Assembly: GCF_035917975.1 (NCBI RefSeq) | Contig: NZ_CP109130.1 | Location: 2,294,001-2,358,000, forward strand | Source: Streptosporangium sp. NBC_01756 | GTDB taxonomy: Bacteria; Actinomycetota; Actinomycetes; Streptosporangiales; Streptosporangiaceae | Direction: 5' to 3' | DNA: 64,000 nucleotides | Shown here: piece after piece, positions 8,255 through 15,708 of the stretch | Position numbering within the stretch: the first letter of the stretch is position 1 | Layout: every line of letters starts with the position of its first letter | Program-made: the position numbers and the translations under genes | Notes under the pieces: generated by a model | Databases searched by the model: none | What the model was told of the DNA's origin: nothing | What the model saw: only the letters and a program-made list of their open reading frames with translations

Positions 8255-9940
8255 CTACTTGCTCGGGTCTTCGAGCCCGACGGAGACCAGGTCGATGCCG
8301 CCGGAGAACGAGTCGTTCAGGTAGGCCCCGGCGATGTTGCCGCCGATGACCGTCACGTTCTTCTCGTACACGAGAGGCACGATCGGCGCCTTCTCCATGA
8401 TCTGCTTGTCCAGCTCGCTGTACGCGGCGTTGGCGGCGTCGATGTCGGTCATCTCAGCGATCTCGTCGATCCGCTTGTTGATGGCCTCGTCGTCGATCTG
8501 CGCCAGGTTCGAGTTGCCCTTGGCGACGATGTTGCGGCCGTCGAACAGCGGCGGCAGGAAGGTCGCGCCGGACAGCCAGTCCGGGCACCAGCCGGTGAGG
8601 GCCGCGTCGTGCTGCTGCGCCGGGGTGCCGATCACTTCGTAGAAGGTGGAGGTGTCGATGTTGTTGATCTTGACGTCGATCTTCAGCGGCTTCAGCGCCT
8701 CCTGGATCGCGACCGCCATGCCCTGCTGGCGGGCCACCGGCCGGACGTCCAGGGTCAGCGCGAACCCGCCGCCGAGCCCGGCGTCGTTGAGCAGCTGCTG
8801 CGCCTTGGCCATGTCGGTCGGGTAGGGGTCGTAGTCCACCCGGCCGACGATGGTCGGCGGCTGGATCGAGGTCGCCTTGACGGCGAGCGTCGTCCCGCCG
8901 TCCCCGGCGACCACGGTGTCCTTGTTGACCGCGTAGTTGATCGCCTGCCGGACCCGTACGTCACCGAGTTCCTTCTTGGTGGTGTTCAGGCTCATGTACG
9001 TGGTGCAGCCCATGTAGCCGGAGAGCGTGCGTTCCTTGATCTGCGGGGTCTGGATCCGGGCCACCGTGGCCGCCTGGATCGCCCCCGCGATGGCGTTCGC
9101 GTCGGCGCCCTGCCCGGCGAGCATGCGCTCGTCGATGGTCGCGCCGTCGAGCCCGAAGGTGAACTCGAACCCGTCCGGCTTGGCCGCGCGGACGGTGTCG
9201 GAGGCGGCCTTCCAGTGCGGGTTGCGGACCAGCTTCAGCGACGCGCCGCGCCGGTAGCTCTCCACCTTGTACGGTCCCGACGCGATCGGCTTGCTGTCGA
9301 ACGCGTCGGCCGCCCCGGTGCCCTTCGGGAAGGGGACGAAGTTGGGCTGCACGAGCGCACTGGCGAAGTCCGCATACGGCTTCTTCAGATGGAAGACGAC
9401 CGTCTTGGCGTCCGGGGTCTCGATCGTGTCGAGGTCGCCCGACACGTACGGGCCCTTGTAGTCCTTGGGCGCGTCGATGAGCAGCTTGGCGTACGGCGAG
9501 CCGATCCCGGCCTCCGGGTCCCAGGCGCGTTCGACGCCGAACTTCACGGCCTCGCTGGTGATCGGCTTGCCGTCCTCGAAGAAGATGTCGTCCTTGAGGG
9601 TGAACGTCCACGTCTTGTTGTCGTCGGACGGGGTGCCGGTGGTGGTGGCGAGGTCGGGGACGACCTTCGTGCCCTCCGTTCCCGGGCCCGCGCCGAACGT
9701 CGTCAGTCCCCGGTAGATGAGCCGGTAGAAGTTGTTGACGCCGCCGTCCCAGCCCCGGACCGGGTCCAGGTGGGAGTAGTCGGAGCTGAGCAGGAAGTGG
9801 ACGGTGCCACCCGTGCCCGCGCCGGCGGCGGCCGGGTCCCCGGCCCCGGCCCCGGAGACCGGGGTGGAAGCGCCGCCACACCCGGTGAGCGCCAGCGCGG
9901 TGAACACCGCGACGGTGGCGAGAACTGCCGATCTCCTCAT
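8255..9940 (-). CDS. Peptide ABC transporter substrate-binding lipoprotein (SBP family 5)
   Basis: A 561-residue lipoprotein. MRRSAVLATVAVFTALALTG ends in a clear lipobox with Cys21, so the mature protein is membrane-anchored outside the cell. The body matches the DppA/OppA class: LSSDYSHLDP near the N-terminus, WTFTLKDDIFFEDGKPITSEAVKFGVER, and the conserved VRQAINYAVNK segment. Start at 9940 fits the signal peptide and follows a GAAGG ribosome site; the longer frame would place residues before the signal. A GH127 glycosidase lies immediately upstream and two proline peptidases downstream. The likely ligands are proline- or hydroxyproline-rich glycopeptides; this is inference from context. 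Confidence 0.92.
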   Translation of the reverse strand: MRRSAVLATVAVFTALALTGCGGASTPVSGAGAGDPAAAGAGTGGTVHFLLSSDYSHLDPVRGWDGGVNNFYRLIYRGLTTFGAGPGTEGTKVVPDLATTTGTPSDDNKTWTFTLKDDIFFEDGKPITSEAVKFGVERAWDPEAGIGSPYAKLLIDAPKDYKGPYVSGDLDTIETPDAKTVVFHLKKPYADFASALVQPNFVPFPKGTGAADAFDSKPIASGPYKVESYRRGASLKLVRNPHWKAASDTVRAAKPDGFEFTFGLDGATIDERMLAGQGADANAIAGAIQAATVARIQTPQIKERTLSGYMGCTTYMSLNTTKKELGDVRVRQAINYAVNKDTVVAGDGGTTLAVKATSIQPPTIVGRVDYDPYPTDMAKAQQLLNDAGLGGGFALTLDVRPVARQQGMAVAIQEALKPLKIDVKINNIDTSTFYEVIGTPAQQHDAALTGWCPDWLSGATFLPPLFDGRNIVAKGNSNLAQIDDEAINKRIDEIAEMTDIDAANAAYSELDKQIMEKAPIVPLVYEKNVTVIGGNIAGAYLNDSFSGGIDLVSVGLEDPSK

Positions 9941-9972
9941 TTCGCCTTCTTTCAATAAGTGAAATCGAAGGG

Positions 9973-11829
9973 TCACGCGTTGCGGACCCACACGCGCATG
10001 GCCTCAGGCCGGCGGTTGCCCCAGAGGAAGTGGGCGACGAAGGTCACCGGAACCGTCCTGCCGGGTGCCGTCTGTTCGGCTGACAACTCGGGGTAGAGCT
10101 CGGCGGACGGCGGCGGCGCCACCCCGCCCGTCACCCGGAGGACGACCGCGCCCGGCGTCCCGACCTCCGGCTTCGCGATGTTTGCGTTAACAATTTGCTG
10201 CCGGGAAAGGACGAGGTCGTCCACCGAGACCGGGCAGTCCTGTTGCTCGACGCAGTAGACGAGCGGGCCGCGGGCGACGCCGACCGCACCGCGGGTCGCG
10301 TCCAGGTGGGGGTGCGAGCCGTGCGCCCTGACCGGCATCGGCAGGTTGAGCCGGAGCTCGTCGCCGGCCGCCCAGACACGCTCGACGGTGAGCCAGCCGT
10401 CCTCGGCCCCCTCGACCGGCCGGCCGTTCACGGACGCCGTCGCCGATCGGGCCCACGCGGGGACGCGCAGCCGGATCGCGTACGGCTCGTTCGACGCCCG
10501 CTCGACGACGATGCGCACGGCGCCGTCCCAGGGGTACTCCGTCTCCATCGTCAGCGCGATCGCATCGGTCTCGATCAGCGCCCCGGCATAGGTCGCGATG
10601 TGCAGCGCGCCGTCCCGCTCGGCGGCGACGTAGTCGCCGAGCTGCGCCATCCATCGGACGATGTTCGGCGGGCAGCAGGGGCAGCCGAACCAGGACCGGC
10701 GCAGCATCTCGCCGCCGGTCTCCGCGCCGCTGCGCTGCTCGTGGTCGGGGCGGCGCTGCAGCGGGTTGTCGTAGAAGAACGCCCTGCCGTCGGCGGACAG
10801 GCCCACCGCGTACGCGTTGAACAGCACCTGCTCGAACACGTCGAGGTACTTCGCGCCGCCGGTCGCCTGGAACATCCGCCAGGCCCACTGCATGGTGGCG
10901 ATCGCGGCGCAGGTCTCGGCGTAGGCGCGCTCCGACGGCAGCTCGTAGCGGTCGCCGATCGCCTCGTCGGAGTGGCGGCTGCCGAGGCCGCCGGTGATGT
11001 AGAGCTTGGTGGCGACCATGTCGTCCCAGAGCCGGTCGAGCGTCTCGAACAGCGAGCGGTCGCCGGTCTCCAGGTAGACGTCGGCCGCACCCGCCGCGAG
11101 GTAGGTCATCCGTACGGCGTGCCCGGTGACCGTGGGCAGCTCACGGAAGGGCAGGTGGTCCTGGAAGTACTCGGGGGGAAAGATCGTGTGCTTCAGCTTG
11201 CCCCGGCCCCGCCGGTCCACGAACAGGCCCGCCTGGACGAGATAGGCGCGGTCGCCGGTCTCCCGGTACAGCTCGACCAGGGCCATCTCGACCTCGGGGT
11301 GGCCGCAGACGGCCTCTTCCTTGCCGGGCCCGAATTTCTCCACCACCAGGTCGGCGAACTTCACCGCCACCGAGAGCAGCCGCCCGTCGCCCATCCGCCG
11401 GTGGGCGGCGACCGCGGCTTGGATGAGGTGGCCCAGGTTGTAGAGCTCGTGGCCCCAGGAGAGGTCCTCCCACGGCTTCTTCGCACACGCCGGGTCCTGG
11501 AAGAAGGAGTTCAGGTAGCCGTCTTCGGCCTGCACGCGCGCAAGCAGCTCAACGACCTCGTCGAAGAACTCCCGCGCCTCATCCGGCGCGGTGCCGGCGC
11601 CGATCTCGTACGCCACCCCCTCAAGGGTCTTGTACAGGTCGGTGTCCAGGAACGGATAGCGCCCCCGGTACGGTGGGGCATCCGCCACCAGGAGACGCTT
11701 CAGGTTGTCCACATTGCCGGCGGAGCGCAGCTGCTCGATGGTGTGCGGCACCGTCGCCGTGCGGTTGCGGACCTGCCATTCGTGCAGCAGACCACCGATG
11801 ATCTCCGTTTTGACCTGCTCAAACGTCAT
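9973..11829 (-). CDS. GH127 glycoside hydrolase, beta-L-arabinofuranosidase-like
   Basis: A 618-residue intracellular glycosidase (no signal peptide). GH127 includes Bifidobacterium longum HypBA1, a zinc-cysteine enzyme that removes beta-L-arabinofuranose from hydroxyproline-linked arabino-oligosaccharides. The metal and catalytic set is conserved: Glu289 (SDEAIG, the acid/base position), Glu305 and Cys307 (AETC), and Cys385-Cys386 (GCPCCPPNIVR), which include the nucleophile. The spacing of Glu289 to Glu305 equals that of HypBA1 Glu322 to Glu338. The start at MTFEQVK is chosen because AGAGGGA lies 5 bp upstream. It is the first gene of an operon with a peptide importer and two prolyl peptidases, 32 bp before the binding-protein gene. 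GH127 is polyspecific, so another L-arabinoside or related sugar is possible. Confidence 0.9.
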   Translation of the reverse strand: MTFEQVKTEIIGGLLHEWQVRNRTATVPHTIEQLRSAGNVDNLKRLLVADAPPYRGRYPFLDTDLYKTLEGVAYEIGAGTAPDEAREFFDEVVELLARVQAEDGYLNSFFQDPACAKKPWEDLSWGHELYNLGHLIQAAVAAHRRMGDGRLLSVAVKFADLVVEKFGPGKEEAVCGHPEVEMALVELYRETGDRAYLVQAGLFVDRRGRGKLKHTIFPPEYFQDHLPFRELPTVTGHAVRMTYLAAGAADVYLETGDRSLFETLDRLWDDMVATKLYITGGLGSRHSDEAIGDRYELPSERAYAETCAAIATMQWAWRMFQATGGAKYLDVFEQVLFNAYAVGLSADGRAFFYDNPLQRRPDHEQRSGAETGGEMLRRSWFGCPCCPPNIVRWMAQLGDYVAAERDGALHIATYAGALIETDAIALTMETEYPWDGAVRIVVERASNEPYAIRLRVPAWARSATASVNGRPVEGAEDGWLTVERVWAAGDELRLNLPMPVRAHGSHPHLDATRGAVGVARGPLVYCVEQQDCPVSVDDLVLSRQQIVNANIAKPEVGTPGAVVLRVTGGVAPPPSAELYPELSAEQTAPGRTVPVTFVAHFLWGNRRPEAMRVWVRNA

Positions 11830-11840
11830 GGAATCCCTCT

Positions 11841-11859
11841 GTGCTATGTAGCATTGCAC
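11841..11859. promoter_or_regulatory. Candidate operator of the glycopeptide operon
   Basis: GTGCTATGTAGCATTGCAC is an imperfect palindrome with 8-bp arms (one mismatch) around TAG. It lies 11 bp upstream of the GH127 start codon and downstream of the candidate -10 element, a repressor-type position. No regulator gene lies next to the operon, so the binding protein would be encoded elsewhere. Confidence 0.5.
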
Positions 11860-11862
11860 TGC

Positions 11863-11892
11863 ACCTTAGGGGTATTACAGAGAGGCCGCCAA
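11863..11892 (-). promoter_or_regulatory. Candidate sigma-70-like promoter of the glycopeptide operon
   Basis: On the minus strand TTGGCG (11892-11887) and TAAGGT (11868-11863) are separated by 18 bp and precede the palindrome and the GH127 start. The match to consensus is moderate. Confidence 0.3.
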
Positions 11893-12220
11893 GAGCGCGA
11901 AAATATTTAAGTGGCGATCCGTATCTGAATAGTTGCCAAACCGTAATGTGGACGACCGCCGGCGTCAACGTGTGCCGCGGCCGCCACGGGAGCCGGTTCG
12001 GCCGGCCGATGTCCTTGGCGATCGCCTCGATCGAGGCCTCGGCCCGTCGCGGGCGAACGCCCGCTCGGCCGCCTCCGGCGACGGCCCCGATCGAGCCGCG
12101 CGTCGGCCCGCAGGGGAAAGTTTCGGCAGGCGCAGGGATTTGTTGATCAAGAACGGTGTGTGGCGGAAGTGACCGGCCGAGGACGTGGATGAGAGTCGTG
12201 ACGGTCATAACCCAGCAAGG
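11893..12220. other. Intergenic stretch, no gene recognised
   Basis: This is divergent intergenic DNA between the GH127 gene and the secreted BP74-like gene. It includes an AT-rich spot near 11900-11915 and then GC-rich sequence. Short minus-strand frames resemble no family I can name. Confidence 0.5.
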
Positions 12221-12234
12221 CACCGGAGGAAACC

Positions 12235-12762
12235 GTGGCACGCTTCTTCACCAGGACCGGCGGCCTGACCGCCATCGCACTGCTCACCTCGGCGATGCTC
12301 GCCCCCATGACGGCCGCGCCCGCCCAGGCCGCCGCGGCGCGCCCGTGCGCGATGCCCGCGTCCGCCCCCGCCGTACCCGCCCACGCCGCTTCAGCCTCGC
12401 GGACCGCCGCAGCCGAGCCGGTCTACTTCAAGATGACGACCGTCGGCTCCGGCGAACCGTTCATCATCGAACTCACCGACCCCGCGCTGATCGAGCACGC
12501 CAGGAAGATCCTCCGGGGCGAGGAGACCGAGAAGACCCATGTCATGGGCCGGATCATCAAGCGGCCGGCCCCCTACAACCCGCACTACAGCTTCTACCTC
12601 GACCCGAAGACGATCAACTTCTTCCAGGTGGCCATCGAGGTCTGCGACGCGACGCTGAGCTACACCGAAGACCACCTCGACGAGGCCTGCGGCGCCTTCC
12701 TGCCCGGCTGCTACTTCTGCCCCTGGACCTCCAAGCTGGTCGGCGAGGTCTCCGCGCCCTGA
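12235..12762 (+). CDS. Secreted BP74-N-domain-like protein
   Basis: A 175-residue exported protein. A GTG start follows a strong GGAGGAAACC ribosome site. The Sec signal peptide ends near AAPAQAAA, followed by an Ala/Pro-rich spacer. The mature domain (YFKMTTVGSGEPFIIELTDP, HVMGRIIKRPAPYNPHYSFY, then CDATLSYTEDHLDEACGAF) resembles the N-terminal domain of Dictyostelium calmodulin-binding protein BP74, which recurs in secreted actinobacterial proteins. Four cysteines in the last 40 residues probably form disulphides. The function of this domain in bacteria is not known to me. The stop is followed almost at once by a 7-bp tandem repeat array. Confidence 0.7.
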   Translation: MARFFTRTGGLTAIALLTSAMLAPMTAAPAQAAAARPCAMPASAPAVPAHAASASRTAAAEPVYFKMTTVGSGEPFIIELTDPALIEHARKILRGEETEKTHVMGRIIKRPAPYNPHYSFYLDPKTINFFQVAIEVCDATLSYTEDHLDEACGAFLPGCYFCPWTSKLVGEVSAP

Positions 12763-12770
12763 CTCCCGAC

Positions 12771-12854
12771 CTCTGACCTCTGACCTCTGACCTCTGACCT
12801 CTGACCTCTGACCTCTGACCTCTGACCTCTGACCTCTGACCTCTGACCTCTGAC
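12771..12854. repeat. 12 exact copies of the heptamer CTCTGAC
   Basis: Twelve uninterrupted copies of a 7-bp unit cover 84 bp, beginning 8 bp after the stop codon of the BP74-like gene. A degenerate copy (CTCCCGAC) precedes the array. A perfect heptanucleotide array is unusual in actinomycete DNA and should be prone to slippage. Confidence 0.97.
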
Positions 12855-13115
12855 GAGAGTCTCCGCGTTCAGGCGGCCATCACTCACCTCGATCTGAGGC
12901 CGCCTGGACGCGCCGCCGCCCTCGACGCCGATCTCGGCGTCCGGCATCTCCTCGGCATCCTCACGGGGCGACCTGCGGACGGATTTCGGTCCGAGCATGC
13001 CGACCAGGTAGCGCTCACGTGGCCCGGACGTTCGGGTGGAGGTTCTTCGGTGTCGCCGCCCCACGGGCCGCGCAAGTCGAACCGTACGAGCTGCTCGAAC
13101 GTGTCGCGCACCTCG
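12855..13115 (-). pseudogene. Frameshifted N-terminal remnant of a helicase-like (possibly defence) protein
   Basis: Reading leftward, one frame gives FEVRDTFEQLVRFDLRGPWG followed by GDTEE. The next frame continues GPRERYLVGMLGPK and then EDAEEMPDAEIGVEGGG. Joined by one frameshift near 13022 these resemble, from memory, the opening of large actinobacterial helicases whose N-terminus reads DLLGPW...RDRYLVGMLGP, including DISARM-type proteins. Only about 90 codons remain; the 3' part is lost at the heptamer array. The family call is tentative, but the frame pattern strongly suggests a decayed gene. Confidence 0.4.
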
Positions 13116-13167
13116 AAGGATGTGGCGGTCCTGAAATTCCCGGGGTGTGTCCAGGGCCTGTTCCTGG

Positions 13168-13207
13168 TTGGGATCTGGAGCTTCGGATTCTGCCTCTCTT
13201 CGCGGTT
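13168..13207 (+). repeat. Left copy of a ~40-bp inverted repeat pair
   Basis: This 40-bp sequence contains CTTCGGATTCTGCC and CTCTTCGCGGTT. It recurs in opposite orientation at 14729-14767 with about six differences. The pair brackets an IS5-type transposase remnant and the F420/hemerythrin gene. It may represent the terminal regions of a decayed insertion element. Confidence 0.75.
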
Positions 13208-13242
13208 CGTGCTGGTAGAAGGCTGGTGCGACGCGGTCTGAA

Positions 13243-13377
13243 GTAACGGATGACGAGTGGATGTTGATCGAGCCGTTCCTGCCGACAGGCGAATTCGGTC
13301 CGTACCCGAAGCGCCTACGAGAGCAGTTCGAGGGGGTGGTGTGGCGGTTTCGCACCGGCAGTCCGTGGCGGCTCCGG
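13243..13377 (+). pseudogene. IS5-family transposase, N-terminal remnant
   Basis: The frame VTDDEWMLIEPFLPTGEFGP, continuing through YPKRLREQFEGVVWRFRTGSPWR, is the first ~43 residues of actinobacterial IS5-type transposases. Similarity stops abruptly after SPWR, and no catalytic DDE region follows. A short fragment, clearly non-functional. Confidence 0.8.
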
Positions 13378-13648
13378 TCCACCGACTCCTGGTGCGCCCG
13401 CCAAGGTGGCGTTGCTCGATCAGCGGGGACGGTGTTACGGTCTCATCGAGCCCCGTATGGGCCTACGCATGGAGGTAGCGGCTACTCAGCCATTGCAGAG
13501 ATCGGCACGGTCCGTCTCTCGCAGCTTGTCAATCCCTGTCCTGGGATTGCTGCGCCCATCTTCACTGCGTAGGCATGCGGGGTATTTCTGTGTCGATTTC
13601 CGATGGCGCGGCCCTCCTTCGCGATCAATCGACACGGAAAGGCAGTGC

Positions 13649-14581
13649 ATGAGCAAGGAACAGGCCGAGTCCTGGGCAGGCTTCGACGTCAATGAGTTCC
13701 AACGTCAGGTCATCACCGAGTTTCGGGCGAACAACGGGAAGATGAGCGGCATGTTCGAGGGCTGGACATTGGCCGTACTGACGACCGTCGGAGCCAAGAG
13801 CGGCCTGCGACGGGAGAGCATCCTGGGGTATCTCGAATTCGACGGAAAAGGGATCGTCGTCGCGTCCTCGAATGGCGCCGACAAGCACCCCGCGTGGTAC
13901 CACAACATCCGCAAGAACCCGATCGTGACGGTCGAGACGGGTAGCGACACCTATCAGGCGATCGCCGCCATCCCACCGGCCCAGGAGCGTGACAAGCTCT
14001 TCGACCGCGTGATCGCCGAGGCACCGGGGTATGCCGACCACCAGGCCAAGACGACCCGGGAGATCCCGGTCGTCGTACTGCACCGGATCGGCCCCAAGCC
14101 CGGCGAGGAACGGGTCAAGGGCATGGGCGACTGGATCGTCGAGGTGCATGACTGGCTGCGCAAGGAGCTCGAGACGCTCCGCGCCCAGGCGGACCAGGCC
14201 ATCGAGGGCGGCGTGGACACGATCGAGCGGACGCCGCCAGACCTCGCCCAGCAGATGCGCACCCACTGCCTGAACTTCTGCGGGGCGCTGAAGAGGCATC
14301 ACGGCGGCGAGGACATGGCCATGTTCCCGATGCTGGCCAAGCAATTCCCCGCACTCGCTCCGGCGCTGGCGCAGCTCGGCGAGGAGCACAAGGTGGTGGC
14401 GCGGCTGCAGGACGACATCCAGCAGCTCGTCGACAGCTTCGTACCCGGTGAAACCGACCCCGTGCAGCTGCGCACCGACCTGGAGCGGCTGGCGAACCAG
14501 CTGGAGTCCCACTTCAGGTACGAGGAGGAGACGATCGTGACGGCGCTCAATGCCACGGCCCCAGCTCCCCAATTCAGCTGA
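13649..14581 (+). CDS. F420-type deazaflavin nitroreductase fused to a hemerythrin HHE domain
   Basis: A 310-residue two-domain protein. Residues ~1-150 form the DDN-like split-barrel of F420H2-dependent nitroreductases (GWTLAVLTTVGAKSGLRRE, KHPAWYHNIRKNPIVTVETG). Residues ~155-305 are a hemerythrin-like four-helix bundle with His/Glu iron ligands in RTHCLNF, KRHHGGEDMAMFPML, EEHKVVARLQ and HFRYEEETIV. DDN-family enzymes transfer hydride from F420H2 to quinones or nitro compounds. HHE domains bind a di-iron centre that senses or binds O2 or NO. The ATG at 13649 follows a GGAAAGG site. The gene sits between inverted repeats of a decayed insertion element, hinting at transfer. Confidence 0.9.
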   Translation: MSKEQAESWAGFDVNEFQRQVITEFRANNGKMSGMFEGWTLAVLTTVGAKSGLRRESILGYLEFDGKGIVVASSNGADKHPAWYHNIRKNPIVTVETGSDTYQAIAAIPPAQERDKLFDRVIAEAPGYADHQAKTTREIPVVVLHRIGPKPGEERVKGMGDWIVEVHDWLRKELETLRAQADQAIEGGVDTIERTPPDLAQQMRTHCLNFCGALKRHHGGEDMAMFPMLAKQFPALAPALAQLGEEHKVVARLQDDIQQLVDSFVPGETDPVQLRTDLERLANQLESHFRYEEETIVTALNATAPAPQFS

Positions 14582-14728
14582 TCATCCACCAGCACCCCCA
14601 GGCCGGCCCCTTCCTCGGCACGGGTTGTCCGCTGCGCGCCGGGCCCCGACAGGAGCATGCCGCGGCCCGGAAATCTTCCGGTCGCCCTCGATAGCAGGCG
14701 TTGAGTTGTCCTCAAACAGGAGTTGCCC

Positions 14729-14767
14729 AACCGCGAAGAGGGGCAGAATCCGAAGATCTAGATCCAA
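14729..14767 (-). repeat. Right copy of the ~40-bp inverted repeat pair
   Basis: Reverse complement of the 13168-13207 sequence, about 85% identical. Similarity ends sharply at TTGG on the outer side of both copies, as expected for element ends, but no matching target duplication is visible. Confidence 0.75.
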
Positions 14768-14872
14768 TGCCGTTTAGTTAGCGATCAGGGGGATCTGTCA
14801 ACTCGGCAGAGACAGTAACGGAGCTCCTGCTAGAACAGTGTCGACCAAGATCACATTTCGGCGGGAGCTCCG

Positions 14873-15031
14873 TTGGAAGTTCCGTCTGTCATGGCAGGCG
14901 AGGTCGTCGCCTCTGGAGCGTTCGCACCCGGACATATCGGAGAGCTGACCCGCTTGATTCCGTTCGAGATGGTCGATGAGGCGCTGACCGAAACGCGCAC
15001 GGTTCAGATCCGGGTCCGAGACCGGGGCTGA
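14873..15031 (+). pseudogene. IS4-family transposase, N-terminal remnant
   Basis: A 52-codon frame contains GAFAPGHIGELTRLIPFEMV followed by DEALTETRTVQIRVRD, the N-terminal domain of IS4-type transposases, then a stop. The upstream region holds an inverted pair (ACGGAGCTCC near 14817 and GGGAGCTCCGT near 14864), possibly the left end of that element. The catalytic part is gone. Confidence 0.8.
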
Positions 15032-15708
15032 GGAACAGCGGGACAGCCATTGGCGGTAAACCGCTGCGTCGCAGGTCGAGGAAGACTGTGCAGGGCGTCG
15101 GGGCGGTGTCTTCCGGGGCCGCGCCCTCGCTTCAGGGGGTTCTGACCGCTTGGCCCTTTCACATTCGACCAGCTCACCGCCACAACGAGAAAAAAAGATC
15201 TTTCTCACCGCCAACGACTGTTCCGCTGTTCCTCAACCCCGGTACTAACCCATCGGACCGGAATCCAGCGGGGAATCAATGCCCGCCATGCGATTCCGAA
15301 TCGATGACGGAGTGAAAGCAGGCAGATACCGAGAGTGCCGTTTCCGCTGGAATCCGACAGTGACACCGCCTCCTCGATGGAATCCAGAGCCCGGCACCTG
15401 CGCTTTCTCCGGCCACGTCTCCGGCGTCTACGGAAACTTGGCACGTTCCAAAAACAACGACCACCACTGCTGACCTCTGCCCAGCCGCCCAGTCACATCC
15501 ACCCGGCAAAGAATGTTAAAACGAATGGTGTTATATCAACCAAGATATCGATACCCTTTACCCGCGCGTCCGGGAGTGATCTTCAGGTCGGTGTCAGTGA
15601 CGTGACGGTCGCCGCCCCCAGGCTCACGCGGCCGAAAGCCCTCGGCCGCAACCGTCTTGGACGCGTGTTCACGAACTCGACTATTCCTATTGGGGATGTG
15701 GTCATCAG
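15032..15708. other. Gene-free stretch after IS remnants
   Basis: No frame here resembles a family I know. The stretch becomes AT-richer around 15510-15560, possibly promoter DNA for the phosphatase gene. A GTTCACGAACTC segment near 15668 loosely resembles half of an actinomycete PHO box but lacks a convincing second repeat. Confidence 0.5.

Noticed and set aside
11893-12220. Gene in the GH127 upstream region (minus-strand frame 11819-12241)
   Set aside because: It covers the operon's promoter and start region, has no ribosome site, and shows no recognisable domain.
12771-12854. Protein-coding repeat on the minus strand (GQRSEVR repeats)
   Set aside because: The frame only translates the heptamer array and runs into a frameshifted remnant. 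It has no start signal or conserved domain.
13168-14767. Complete IS5-type element with the F420 gene as passenger
   Set aside because: The inverted repeats are only ~85% alike and no target duplication is visible. The transposase is reduced to ~43 codons, so element borders cannot be asserted.
15660-15690. PHO box upstream of phoD
   Set aside because: Only one GTTCAC-like half is visible and no second 11-bp direct repeat follows, so it is not listed as a site.
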